From positions 1 through 64,000 of the forward strand of contig DATJYK010000392.1 in NCBI GenBank assembly GCA_035578005.1: 64,000 bases of DNA, given 5' to 3'. This stretch comes from Gp13-AA77 sp035578005 (lineage in GTDB: Bacteria > Acidobacteriota > Terriglobia > UBA7540). Positions 23,773 through 31,849 of the stretch are shown here, one piece after another. Numbering within the stretch: the first letter of the stretch is position 1; each line of letters starts with the position of its first letter. The translations under genes were made by a program, and so were the position numbers. The notes under the pieces are model-generated. The model did no database searches and was not told the DNA's origin. It worked only from the letters and a program-made list of their open reading frames with translations.

Positions 23773-26499
23773 TCAGGCCAGCGATTCTCTGATCTCAGTC
23801 AGGCTTTGCGGCTCCGTGTCTTGGTGTTGAAATACCTTTTCCGCCGCGACTGAGGGTCCGCCGAGCAGTTCCAACACGCGATCGCGAATCTCATTTTGCT
23901 GAGCCGAATTGAGCTTATTGCCGGCGGCGGTCAGATAGAAAACATCGATGGCCCGCTGACCTTCGGTATCGATCAACGCAACCTCGATGTTGCAGCCCAG
24001 TTTCGCGAGCGTGTAGCTCACATCGAACAGGAGGCCTGGCCGGTCCGCCGTGACCAGCTCGAGGAGCGTACTGTGAGTGGCGCTGGCGTCGTCAAACCGA
24101 ACTTGCGTGCTGACGGAGACCTTCGGGCGGCGCAGCGAGGCGCGCCGGTCACGTGCGTCCGCGAAGAGAGCTTCCAGAGAAACCGTGCCCGTCATCGTGT
24201 CGGCGAGATTGTGTTCAAATCTCCCGACCTCGGACGGGTTGAGGTCCAAGGTTCGATGGAGATCTTGAAAGGCGAAGATGTCAAGAACAATGCCTTGGGC
24301 GTTGGCAAAGGCCTCAGCCTTGACAATGCTCATGCCCCAGGAAGCGAGAAAACCACTGACGGTTGCAAATAGCAGCGGGCGGTCATGAGTAATCAGGGTG
24401 AGTTCCCAAGAGGCCGCCTGCCTCTCCAACCGGATCTGCGCGGGCGCGCGATCGAGGTTCCGCGCCATGGCGAGGTGCTGCATGATTTCTCCCGGGGCGT
24501 GCACCGCGAGATAGCGCTGCGGAAATCCGGCAAGGAACGTGTGAAGCTCGGAGGGTTTGTCGACGGGCTTCTCAACAGTCAAAGCGTCGTCGATATCAAG
24601 CGCCGCATCTTCGGCCGCGGGGACGCGCTCGTCATCCAGGCTTCGGGCGAGGTAGTTGTCCGTGGAGATATAAAGCTGCCACAGGGCATCGGCTTTCCAG
24701 GGCGTCAGCGCTTCCGGATTGACGGACTTCACGTCGGCATAGGTCAGCAGCGTGAGCATCTTGAGCCGTTCCGAGGAGCCGATTTTGTTTGCAAACTCGC
24801 GAATCGTGACCGGGTCAAGAATATCGCGCCGCAGCAGCGTGTTCGACATATCGAGGTGGCGTGCCACCAGAAACAGCACCACGCGATCTTCGGCAGGAGA
24901 CGTTCCAAGGCGCGCCAGAATGCCCTTCGCAACCTCACTGCTGCCCTGGGCGTGGTCGGCATGGCTTGACCCTTTGCCAAGGTCGTGCAAGAGCAGGGCG
25001 AGATACAGCAACTCTGGCCGTTCAATCTCGCGGAGGACTGAGGCGAAGCGATGCTCAATGCGACGCAAGTCGCGGTCCGGCTGTTCCGCGGCCGGCTCCT
25101 TAGTGTACTTGAGCGCCTCGAGATCGTGCAGCGCCTGGATGGTGACAAAGGTGTGCTCGTCCACGGTGTAACGATGGTAGAAATCGCGAGTCACCAGCGC
25201 GTCAATGGCGTGGAATTCCGGAATCAGCAGAGGCAGCAACCCTAATTGGTGCATCACTCGCAGGGCCTGGGCAGCGTGCGGAAGTGTGAGGATCTCCTGC
25301 AGACTCACGCCAAGCTCCGTGAGGTTGGACGCAATTTCGGCAACCTTAGGGAGGGCCGCAGTGACTGCGCGCTCGGCCTCGGAACTCAAAGTCAAACCGT
25401 GCCGAGCCACCATTTCGAACATCCGCAACAGGAGGCCGGGGTCCTGGCTGGCCGCCGCGGGCTGGCGCACGAAAATGCGGCCGCCAATCACGGAGAACTC
25501 GGCGTTCGACAGGCGGGACCGCCAATCTTCGAATACCGTGCCGAGCGACCGCCGGGAGCGCGTGGTCTCATCCAGCAGCCGTTTCACCAGCGCATCGACC
25601 AGGCGCGCGTTCCGAAAGTAGGCGCGCATCCACTCGCTGGGCGAGACCGGACCTGGAACACCGATTCCGTTCTGAGCGGCCTGATCCTGCATCTCGTAGG
25701 CCAGATGGTTATCATCGCGCTCGCGCTTGAAGTGGAGAAAGCAGCGTGTGGCGGTCAGAAAGGTGAAGGCGGCGCGAGACCCGGGGCTGAAAGCCTGTGG
25801 CCAAAGCTCCTCGGGAACGCTCCAGTCGCCGCGTTCGTCGAGCGCAGCGATCTCGGCTAACCATCGGGAGACGTGATAGTCGCGCAAACCGCCGGGGGCG
25901 TCCTTGATGTTAGGCTCGAGGTGAAACGTCGTGTTTCCGTACTTGTGGTGCCGCTGGCGGGTAAGCTCTTCAAGATTGGCCACCAGGCTGTGGCGCTCTC
26001 GGGCAATGACCTCAGGAAGCGTACGGTCGTGGAGGGCGCCGAAAAGCTGCGGGTCGCCCGCCACGTAACGGGCGTCCAGCAAGGCGATGGCGAACTCGGG
26101 ATCGGTGGCGAGCACCGTCCGGCACTCGGCGAGCGTTCTCAAGCCTCCGCTCGATCGCAACCCAAGATCCCATAGCGTTCGAAGCGCGGCCGCCGTGGCT
26201 TCGCGATGCGCAGCCTCATGAGGGGAGCTGGCGCAAATGAAGCTCACGTCGATGTCAGAAAACGGATGCAGCTCGCGGCGGCCATAGCCGCCGACAGCCG
26301 CCAGACAGAGCCCCTGCGGCCCGCCGGGTTCAGCGGATATAAAGTGCTCAAAAAGCGCGCCGAGAACGCGGTCCACCAGGTTTGACCGCTCGCGGAGCAC
26401 AACGCTGGGGTCGTGGTCTTTTTGGAATTGATCATGGATCTGCCGGCTGCCCGCAGCGTACGTGGCCGAGAGTGAGGACAGAATATCCGGTTCGCTCAT
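23773..26499 (-). CDS. glnD: Bifunctional PII uridylyltransferase / uridylyl-removing enzyme
   Basis: At 908 residues this is a full-length GlnD. In order: nucleotidyltransferase motif AVGGYGRRELHPFSDIDV (about residues 67-84), HD phosphohydrolase block LLLHDLGKGSSHADHAQGS (about 510-530), and two C-terminal ACT domains (THDRPLLFATVSGFL and TADRPGLLFDVSYTL). GlnD senses glutamine and modifies Tyr51 of the PII T-loop to control nitrogen metabolism. A PII-like gene lies just upstream on the same strand, but it lacks the region that carries that tyrosine. The gap between them holds a GAATGATGAATG repeat. Confidence 0.95.
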   Translation of the reverse strand: MSEPDILSSLSATYAAGSRQIHDQFQKDHDPSVVLRERSNLVDRVLGALFEHFISAEPGGPQGLCLAAVGGYGRRELHPFSDIDVSFICASSPHEAAHREATAAALRTLWDLGLRSSGGLRTLAECRTVLATDPEFAIALLDARYVAGDPQLFGALHDRTLPEVIARERHSLVANLEELTRQRHHKYGNTTFHLEPNIKDAPGGLRDYHVSRWLAEIAALDERGDWSVPEELWPQAFSPGSRAAFTFLTATRCFLHFKRERDDNHLAYEMQDQAAQNGIGVPGPVSPSEWMRAYFRNARLVDALVKRLLDETTRSRRSLGTVFEDWRSRLSNAEFSVIGGRIFVRQPAAASQDPGLLLRMFEMVARHGLTLSSEAERAVTAALPKVAEIASNLTELGVSLQEILTLPHAAQALRVMHQLGLLPLLIPEFHAIDALVTRDFYHRYTVDEHTFVTIQALHDLEALKYTKEPAAEQPDRDLRRIEHRFASVLREIERPELLYLALLLHDLGKGSSHADHAQGSSEVAKGILARLGTSPAEDRVVLFLVARHLDMSNTLLRRDILDPVTIREFANKIGSSERLKMLTLLTYADVKSVNPEALTPWKADALWQLYISTDNYLARSLDDERVPAAEDAALDIDDALTVEKPVDKPSELHTFLAGFPQRYLAVHAPGEIMQHLAMARNLDRAPAQIRLERQAASWELTLITHDRPLLFATVSGFLASWGMSIVKAEAFANAQGIVLDIFAFQDLHRTLDLNPSEVGRFEHNLADTMTGTVSLEALFADARDRRASLRRPKVSVSTQVRFDDASATHSTLLELVTADRPGLLFDVSYTLAKLGCNIEVALIDTEGQRAIDVFYLTAAGNKLNSAQQNEIRDRVLELLGGPSVAAEKVFQHQDTEPQSLTEIRESLA

Positions 26500-26517
26500 G
26501 AGCGGTTCTTGTACAAA

Positions 26518-26587
26518 ATGATGAATGATGAATGTCGAAATATGAATACTGAAGAATCCTTCAATCCTTCATTCATCATTCACCATT
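26518..26587. repeat. Second copy of the GAATGATGAATG inverted repeat
   Basis: ATGATGAATGATGAATG (26518-26534) faces CATTCATCATTCACCATT (26570-26587), an inverted pair across a 35-base spacer. The family is the same as at 12588-12740. It fills the gap between glnD and the PII-like gene. Confidence 0.75.
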
Positions 26588-26589
26588 CC

Positions 26590-26841
26590 TTAGATTGCCT
26601 TATCGCCCCTGTCGAGATTACGAATGCGGATGGCGTCTTCAACATTCGAAACGAAAATCTTGCCGTCGCCGATCTTCCCTGTCTTGGCGGAGCGCAATAT
26701 GGCGTCGATGGCCGCCTCCACCTGAGACTCTGGCAGCACCATTTCAAACGAAACTTGGGCCGGCCGCATACGAACAGCCTCACTCAGGTGGTTTCCGTGC
26801 GTGCAGATACAGCAGTAGCCCAGTATATCTGGCGGCTCCAC
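26590..26841 (-). CDS. PII-like (GlnB/GlnK) C-terminal protein, N-terminal half abnormal or lost
   Basis: The last 52 residues, ending FEMVLPESQVEAAIDAILRSAKTGKIGDGKIFV-SNVEDAIRIR in two parts, match the C-terminal signature of PII proteins (TGKIGDGKIF, EEAIRIR). The first 30 residues, from a GTG at 26841, do not resemble the PII N-terminus: the KxxxAIIKPFKLDxVK start and the T-loop with Tyr51 are missing. The next upstream gene ends at 26899, leaving no room for them. At 83 residues against the usual 112, it is a truncated or degraded copy, or a divergent PII-like protein. It precedes glnD. Confidence 0.6.
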   Translation of the reverse strand: MEPPDILGYCCICTHGNHLSEAVRMRPAQVSFEMVLPESQVEAAIDAILRSAKTGKIGDGKIFVSNVEDAIRIRNLDRGDKAI

Positions 26842-26898
26842 TTTCAGGCCAATTCAAACCATCTATGCGGAGTATAAACAGGGGAAATTGTCTTGCCG

Positions 26899-27612
26899 TC
26901 AAGCCGGCCAGTTGGAGCCTCTCCGGCCAAAAGCCCATCGGATCATCAACGGAAACTCTTGTCGCCACATCTGGTCGTCGTGCCCCGCGGCCCGCTCACT
27001 CATCACGATATCTGCCCCGGCATCGCGCAACGCGGCCGCCCACCGAGCCGCGTTGTCGAGGAAAAAAGGTTCTGCCGTGCCGGCCACCAGGTACGTGCGC
27101 GGCAATCGGCTCGGCATGGCGTCAGGCGGCCGGTACCCCCCGCCGGGAGAGGCGGAGAAGATCGCGCCGTAGAGCTCGGGATGTCGAAGCCCAAGAGCAA
27201 GCGCGAGCTCTCCACCTGCCGAAACACCAAACACGGCCGTGCGCTCGGAGGGCAGCGTTACGCCGAAACGCGATCGCGTCCACGCGCCGACCTCCTCGAC
27301 GAAAAATCTCTCGTGCGCGGCGAACCGTTCCGGATCGAACTTGGGTGAATACTCGTGGAGCCGCAGCGTCTCGTCGGCCACTCGGTGCACGCCAACGATC
27401 ATGGTGGAGGGCACCTCCGCTGCTTCGAGAAACCTTCCCCAGGGAGAGATCATCTGGCCGTCACCGGCGAACACGATCGCCTCGGGCGGAACCGGCGGGA
27501 CGTACACCGTGACCTGCCGTCCATCGTCGCAGTTGAATGTTTCAGTGACAAATTCGCCGGCGACCGCGTCGGCTCGGAGCGGTTCTGGCCGTGTCTCGGA
27601 GGATTCATTCAT
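26899..27612 (-). CDS. Alpha/beta-hydrolase, putative esterase (esterase D type)
   Basis: A 237-residue alpha/beta-hydrolase of the PF00756 esterase type. The nucleophile elbow is GVSAGG (about residues 128-133), the late histidine is in AAGHDDQMW, and the aspartate/glutamate partner probably lies in YLVAGTAEPF. FDPERFAAHERFFVEEV and LRHPELYGAIFSASPGGG are typical. It has no signal peptide, so it acts in the cytoplasm; substrate is unknown, perhaps acyl or siderophore esters. It lies upstream of the PII-like gene on the same strand but there is no reason to link their functions. Confidence 0.75.
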   Translation of the reverse strand: MNESSETRPEPLRADAVAGEFVTETFNCDDGRQVTVYVPPVPPEAIVFAGDGQMISPWGRFLEAAEVPSTMIVGVHRVADETLRLHEYSPKFDPERFAAHERFFVEEVGAWTRSRFGVTLPSERTAVFGVSAGGELALALGLRHPELYGAIFSASPGGGYRPPDAMPSRLPRTYLVAGTAEPFFLDNAARWAAALRDAGADIVMSERAAGHDDQMWRQEFPLMIRWAFGRRGSNWPA

Positions 27613-27696
27613 GCGTTCACGGTCGCGGCGTCACACCAGCCGCCTAACTACTATTGTAGAGGGCTCACATCTTTCTCGCTGCGATCCTTCCGAAGC

Positions 27697-28245
27697 CTAA
27701 GGGCCTGCCGATGCGGTGAGGTACTTCTCGCGAATGATCTTTCGGTGATGTAACTCGTGTCCGGCGGTCATATAAGCGAGAGCGCGCACCGACACTTCCT
27801 GTCCGTTTGCCACGCCGCGGCGCGTCCAAGCCTCTGCGTCCAAACTTCGGAAGAGCAGCAGGCTTGCCTGACGGACGGCCGCGAACTCGTCAAGAAGTCC
27901 CGCCAGCGCGCGGTTCCCAAACATGGCGGTGCGGACGTAATCATCCTGCTCAAAGCCTGGGAGCGGGGTCGGGTCACCACGTCCGATCCGTAGCGCTCGG
28001 TAGGCAAACACTCGCTCAGAGTCTGTGACATGGCCCAGCACTTCCTTCAGGCTCCACTTATCCGGAGCGTACCGGTAATCGCCTTGCTTCTCGGCGAGAC
28101 CTGATAGCATGGCCACCGTCTCTGGCCCCTGTTGTTCGAGTGCCCGGATCACGTCACTTCCGGGTACCAGCGAGATATACCGGCCATAGTAGGGAGCGAA
28201 CTCGGAAGCTTCGGGAGGCGTGATGGTAGCGGTCGTTGATGTCAT
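27697..28245 (-). CDS. DinB-family protein
   Basis: I choose the ATG at 28245 (MTSTTATITPPEASEF); the frame upstream runs through repeat-like sequence. The 182-residue four-helix bundle has the metal-ligand histidines in EVLGHVTDSERVFAYRAL and ELHHRKIIREKYL, as in DinB_2 proteins such as bacillithiol S-transferase homologues. These are thiol-dependent or metal-dependent enzymes of uncertain substrate. A second, different DinB gene lies at 36376-36882. Confidence 0.75.
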   Translation of the reverse strand: MTSTTATITPPEASEFAPYYGRYISLVPGSDVIRALEQQGPETVAMLSGLAEKQGDYRYAPDKWSLKEVLGHVTDSERVFAYRALRIGRGDPTPLPGFEQDDYVRTAMFGNRALAGLLDEFAAVRQASLLLFRSLDAEAWTRRGVANGQEVSVRALAYMTAGHELHHRKIIREKYLTASAGP

Positions 28246-28297
28246 GATGAACCCAGTATTCCGTCGCCCGGTCAGGTATTCAAGGACCGCAGCAGTG

Positions 28298-28319
28298 GCA
28301 CAGCCACTCCTGGCTGTGC
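28298..28319. repeat. GCACAGCCA palindrome
   Basis: Arms GCACAGCCA (28298-28306) and TGGCTGTGC (28311-28319) form a perfect 9-bp stem with a CTCC loop, in the gap upstream of the DinB gene. It has the same build as the GCACGGGC palindromes at 10657 and 14724 and may belong to that class of extragenic palindromes. Confidence 0.65.
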
Positions 28320-28382
28320 TCGGGGCTCGCCTTCGTGGCAACGACATCCAAACCAGTGTCGTCGCCACCCCGCGAGGATGCG

Positions 28383-28556
28383 TCACGCCCGTTGTTTCTG
28401 AGGTTTCAGAGGCTTGAGGTTGGCCCGCGGCAGTGGATCTGCTTCCTCCTTCTTCTTCAGATCCTCGAACATGCGTTTCAGGTCGTAATCAAATTGCGAG
28501 GCGTAGGCCTCCCTCGCCAGGCGAACTTCTTCCACGATCTCGTCCTTCCATTTCAC
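28383..28556 (-). CDS. 57-residue antitoxin-like protein paired with the PIN toxin
   Basis: From a GTG at 28556 the minus strand encodes VKWKDEIVEEVRLAREAYASQ and continues to 57 residues, ending KPLKPQKQRA at a TGA (28383-28385). A GGGAGA site inside the end of the PIN gene precedes it, and only 2 bases separate the PIN stop from this GTG. Small charged helical proteins of this form (KWKDEIVEEVRxxRxAYxxxFxYDLxxMFEDLK) typically accompany ETTIPSYL-type PIN toxins. The gene itself is intact. An antitoxin role is inferred from that pairing. Confidence 0.65.
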   Translation of the reverse strand: MKWKDEIVEEVRLAREAYASQFDYDLKRMFEDLKKKEEADPLPRANLKPLKPQKQRA

Positions 28557-28558
28557 GG

Positions 28559-29031
28559 CTATTCTCCCATCAGTTCTTCCGGTGTACAGAAGCTCGGAAC
28601 ATCGTAGCCATATTGTTCAACGACATGCCGGATAGCTCGGTGCAACTCGGCATTGGCAATATGGCGGCAGTTCCAGGTTAGCAGGTATTCGCAACCATAG
28701 ACGGTCGCCACGGCCACATGGGCAGCATCGCCGGCGGCTTTCCGTGGAATCGGCCCTTGGCTAACCAGGTCCTCCGCCAGTTTCATGACCTCGTCGGTGG
28801 TCCCGAGTATAGGGACATCGGCCAAGGCCTCCAAGCGACGCATGGCGAGCTGGGCGCGCCGGCGCGTACTTCCTGGACCACAAGCTCCGACACATAAAGA
28901 TCGAAATCCGTCCGCCGCGATTCCCACCACTCCCGCGTGATTTGCTGATGAGCAGCTACCAGAAGATCGCGGCTTGGCCGGCCGACCAGATAGCTTGGGA
29001 TCGTCGTTTCCAGGTAGAGCTTCGGTTTCAT
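28559..29031 (-). pseudogene. PIN-domain (VapC-type) toxin with a one-base frameshift
   Basis: The start KPKLYLETTIPSYLVGRPSRD at 29031 and the end of this gene (VAVATVYGCEYLLTWNCRHIANA to CTPEELMGE) belong to one well-known PIN family, but lie in different frames. The first runs through LYVSELVVQEVRAG, then shifts near 28861; restoring one base in the run GCCGGCGCGCCC gives the expected VQEVRAGDAQLAMRRLEAL. The PIN acidic residues would be the Glu in YLETT and the Asp in GDAAHVAVA. PIN toxins cleave RNA. As written the toxin is inactive, unless the indel is an assembly error. Confidence 0.8.
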
Positions 29032-29200
29032 TCAGATTCCAAATAACGTCATTCGTCAGGCCGGCTCGCGCAGAGGACCGAGCTCTCGGATTCATGTCTG
29101 GGTCGCCTGCAAAATCGCAGACTTTCACTCTGCGCCAGCCGGTCCGCATTAGGATAGCAAAGGTCTGCGCAATCCTGCCCAGCCGGCCTAAACAAGCCAA

Positions 29201-29230
29201 GTGACAGGGTCAGCTGGAGCTTGTTAATAT
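29201..29230 (+). promoter_or_regulatory. Candidate promoter of the DUF433/DUF5615 pair
   Basis: GTGACA (29201-29206) and TAATAT (29225-29230) are 18 bases apart and lie about 20 bases before the DUF433 start, which would leave a very short leader. The -35 box matches five of six positions. Reasonable by position but unproven. Confidence 0.35.
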
Positions 29231-29250
29231 AGTCGCGAAGGGTGACTGCC

Positions 29251-29475
29251 ATGCCGACCGACTGGAGACCGCTGATCGTGACCGATCCGGAAATCCTTCA
29301 CGGGAAGCCTCGCCTTAAGGGAACGCGGATACCGGTCAGCCTGGTGTTGGGGTATCTCGCCGACCACAAGACGAGCGAAGAAATTATCGCCGAGTTCCCC
29401 GACCTCACCCGTGAACAGATCGCCGCCTGCCTCGACTACGCCCGCGATCTCGCTGAATTCACGGTTACGGCCTGA
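29251..29475 (+). CDS. DUF433 antitoxin-like protein
   Basis: The ATG at 29251 follows GAAGGG by 8 bases, better placed than the GTG at 29242. The 74 residues carry the DUF433 signature: ILHGKPRLKGTRIPVSLVLGYLADHKTSEEIIAEFPDL in sections, ending in an HTH-like helical part with DLTREQIAACLDYARDL. Such proteins pair with DUF5615 PIN-like proteins as toxin-antitoxin modules. Its stop overlaps the ATG of the next gene (TGATG), confirming the pair. Confidence 0.85.
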   Translation: MPTDWRPLIVTDPEILHGKPRLKGTRIPVSLVLGYLADHKTSEEIIAEFPDLTREQIAACLDYARDLAEFTVTA

Positions 29476-29843
29476 TGGCGCTGCGGTTTTTTGCCGACCA
29501 CTGCGTTTCGAACTTCATCATCGAGTCGCTGCGGGAAGCCGGCCACGAGGTTCTCCGCCTCCGCGACCACATCCCTGCGGAATCGCCTGACGAACGCGTC
29601 ATCTCGACAGCCCAAGACATTGACGCACTTTTGCTCTCGCTCGATGGCGACTTCGCCGACATTGTTACGTACCCACCCCGCCGCTTCAAGGGCATCATCG
29701 CTCTTCAGGTCTTGGACCACCCCGAAGTGGTCCCCGAACTGATCAGCCGTCTGAAGCCCTATTTGTCCAGCTATTCTTCCATGGAGCACTGCGTCGGAAA
29801 ACTGATCGTCGTGGAGGTCCATCGAATCAGAATTCGGGATTGA
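29475..29843 (+). CDS. DUF5615 PIN-like toxin
   Basis: A 122-residue protein whose start, MALRFFADHCVSNFIIESLREAGHEV in sections, gives the first conserved acidic residue (Asp in FADHCV), followed by DALLLSLDGDFADI with the second acidic cluster, as expected of the DUF5615 PIN-like family. The gene overlaps DUF433 (TGATG). It is intact, unlike the other two toxin genes nearby. It probably cleaves RNA when not neutralised; this is inferred from the family. Confidence 0.82.
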   Translation: MALRFFADHCVSNFIIESLREAGHEVLRLRDHIPAESPDERVISTAQDIDALLLSLDGDFADIVTYPPRRFKGIIALQVLDHPEVVPELISRLKPYLSSYSSMEHCVGKLIVVEVHRIRIRD

Positions 29844-30000
29844 CCAAGTCGTGTTCGCGGGTGGCCGCGCTTCTTGGTGAGATAGTATGGATGGTCTGTC
29901 CCGCAGGCGCGCTGTTGCCGGGACAGCGAGCAATTCAAGACGATCGCGTGGCTAATGGGTGTGCGGTGCGTTGTGTTCCGCCGCCAGCCATCCGAGACAA

Positions 30001-30074
30001 GAGCCGTATGCGCTAAGGAGCGCACGTACGGATCCGTGCGGGGGGGGCAGCGGGTGACCGCTGTCCCTACCGCG
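30001..30074 (+). ncRNA. Group II intron 3' end, domains V and VI
   Basis: Bases 30001-30034 match the 34-nt group II intron domain V: GAGCCGTATGCG opens, GCGCACGTACGGATC closes, with a TAAGGA-type loop and two-base bulge. Bases 30035-30074 fold as domain VI: a GGGG/CCC stem, the hairpin CAGCGG-GTGA-CCGCTG (30048-30063), and an unpaired A in CCCTACC where the branch point should be. No intron reverse transcriptase or domains I-III are seen upstream, where the DUF5615 gene ends at 29843. It is a 5'-truncated remnant or a domain-V relic. Confidence 0.7.
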
Positions 30075-30441
30075 ACCGCCACCCGCGTCTTATAATGGCG
30101 TCGCCTGAGTAAATAGTGTAGGATGGCGGCCATGAGATACCAGACGATCATGGCGCCCGGCATCGCGGGCCTTATTATGCTTGTCCAAATTGCTGGACCA
30201 GCGGACGTTCCTCATATTGAGCCCGATATCAGTGCGCCTGAAAACACACGTGTCATAACGTGCGTGGTGGGCACAGCGGTAGCACAGCCGATAGTTATGG
30301 GGTTTACCGGATCACCCCCCGAGCTCTGAACCCAGGCTGGCGCAGACCGCGGCTACGGTATTGGCTGGCGTTATATTCCGTAATCCTCATGGGCTGTCGG
30401 GTGAATCGCATGGCTGGCACTCTGCGCTGGCCGGCCCTTCC
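30075..30441. other. Stretch with one doubtful small ORF
   Basis: After the intron remnant there is no clear gene. A 65-68 residue frame (30123 or 30132-30329) begins with a weak AGGA site and a modestly hydrophobic N-terminus (IMAPGIAGLIMLVQIAGP), but its C-terminal half has no feature I recognise. I leave it uncalled. The region ends at the stop of the minus-strand gene at 30442. Confidence 0.45.
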
Positions 30442-31275
30442 TTAGGGCGGCTCGAGGAACACCCCAAGTGCGTGTAATTTGTCCTCCAGTTCGGGAGTGA
30501 TTCGGTTGGTCTTTTTGAACTCCTCAATAAACTGCGCCGCTTCCAGTTGCAACCTGACAAGAGCCCGCTGCTCGTCGGGTGTCAAGGCGGCAACTTGTCG
30601 AGCCAAGTCCGAGTCCTTGCTGGAGTCTTGAGGCACTTCCAGCTGGGCAGATATAAACTCAACAAAAGACCGGACGGTATCTATATCCTCGGTCAGCAAA
30701 GACGGCACGAGTTCCCCGGGCATTATGGGCGTGTCCTCGCGAAGCACTTGGGCTGTGAAGGCACTTCGGTAAGGCCTGATCGATTTGGAGTATGAGCTGA
30801 CTTCTTCGAATCGATCCAGCAGGCCCCGATGGTTTTTGAGGGACTCGTGGCCGACAGCGATCAACCCATCCCACAACATGGATAGTATCGACCGTTCCTG
30901 CTCGAGATGTCCGCCAAGCTCGTTTGGTCTATCGAGCAGCCCACCCAGCCGCTCTCTCATCCTGGCCCATTGACTGAACGTGATAGTGGTCTCCCCAGAG
31001 GACAACCGCGACATGGACTCCAAAAGCTGACCAACCTCAGCGCGAAAGGCGTCCGCCTCCGCAAGGTCTCGCGCCTTCGCCTCGTCGATTTGGAACTGCA
31101 TCACGACCCGAGAGGGCGGTGGGAAGAGGACGTTCCCAAATTTGCGCTGCAGGTGTCTTTCGAAGCAACCTGGACGTGGGCTCCAATTAAGCTCGTCTGC
31201 GGCGTTGCGGGCTTCAGCGGGGCAACTCCGGGTGTCGGATGCGTCCTCCTCTCTCTTCCAGAGTTTCCAGGACAT
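30442..31275 (-). CDS. Hypothetical protein in the toxin-antitoxin island
   Basis: A 277-residue, mostly helical, cytoplasmic-looking protein. I start at the ATG at 31275 (MSWKLWKREEDASDT), preceded by AGGTGG; the frame upstream is Arg-rich and unsupported. The body has two charged helical regions (DEAKARDLAEADAFRAEVGQLLESM and the C-terminal LTPDEQRALVRLQLEAAQFIEEF). No catalytic motif, signal or membrane helix is visible. I do not recognise a family. Position among toxin-antitoxin genes suggests accessory DNA. Confidence 0.6.
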   Translation of the reverse strand: MSWKLWKREEDASDTRSCPAEARNAADELNWSPRPGCFERHLQRKFGNVLFPPPSRVVMQFQIDEAKARDLAEADAFRAEVGQLLESMSRLSSGETTITFSQWARMRERLGGLLDRPNELGGHLEQERSILSMLWDGLIAVGHESLKNHRGLLDRFEEVSSYSKSIRPYRSAFTAQVLREDTPIMPGELVPSLLTEDIDTVRSFVEFISAQLEVPQDSSKDSDLARQVAALTPDEQRALVRLQLEAAQFIEEFKKTNRITPELEDKLHALGVFLEPP

Positions 31276-31622
31276 CGTCAATCCACCTGATCGCCGCGGG
31301 TGGCGCCTGCGTCGTTTTTTGATGTAGGTGCCACCTGGTGTGCCGAGCATGTTCGCCGGCGTCACCTGGTTCCTCTCCAACCAGGATCAAGTGGCGCCGC
31401 AGCCCCGCAGATCGCGTCCGCGCTACCCTCGCTTGTGCGATGAATCGTGCGGCCCCAAGGCACGTCCCGGCGCAGCACGTTTTGTACGCCTCGGTTGCAA
31501 CGTCCTGTTCTTGCGCAGCCGCACCGTCTGAGTCATCTTCAACACGGCACGCAGCGTGTCGTTGACGGCGGGCCGGTTGGCGCAGAGCACCGGCTCTGCG
31601 ATTCGCCCCCGCTCCGACCCCG
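31276..31622. other. 347-bp gap with nothing supportable
   Basis: Short open frames exist on both strands, but none has a start site with a ribosome-binding sequence or a recognisable protein. No palindrome or direct repeat stood out by eye. It may be remnant DNA of the island. Confidence 0.5.
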
Positions 31623-31838
31623 TCAAGCGGCGTTCACTTCGACAAACTCACTTTCCGAACTTGGTTTGGGGACAGGCAGCCCATCTTCCTTGAGACCGTC
31701 AATGTGGAACTCGATTGCCTCGCGCATGAGCCGCAAGACCTCGGCCTTCGTTTCGGCAACCGCAATGCATCCCGGCAAATCCGGCACATGCGCTCCCCAG
31801 CTCGTCTCTCCGCGTTCTACCACGACCATGTAACGCAT
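31623..31838 (-). CDS. hicB: HicB-type antitoxin
   Basis: From the ATG at 31838, with AGGAGA 8 bases upstream, the 71-residue product begins MRYMVVVERGETSWGAHVPDLPGC, the partial RNase-H-like HicB fold, then ETKAEVLRLMREAIEFHIDGLKEDGLPVPKPS. HicB binds and neutralises HicA and represses the operon. The HicA gene lies immediately upstream on the same strand and is frameshifted. The frame continues upstream to 32003 only because it overlaps that gene. Confidence 0.85.
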   Translation of the reverse strand: MRYMVVVERGETSWGAHVPDLPGCIAVAETKAEVLRLMREAIEFHIDGLKEDGLPVPKPSSESEFVEVNAA

Positions 31839-31849
31839 CCCAGCATCTC

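Noticed and set aside
30123..30329. Small gene after the intron remnant
   Set aside because: Weak start context, no recognisable C-terminal half, and it lies in decayed accessory DNA.
31276..31622. Short frames on both strands between hicB and the unknown gene
   Set aside because: No ribosome-binding sites, no recognisable protein, and the frames overlap each other.
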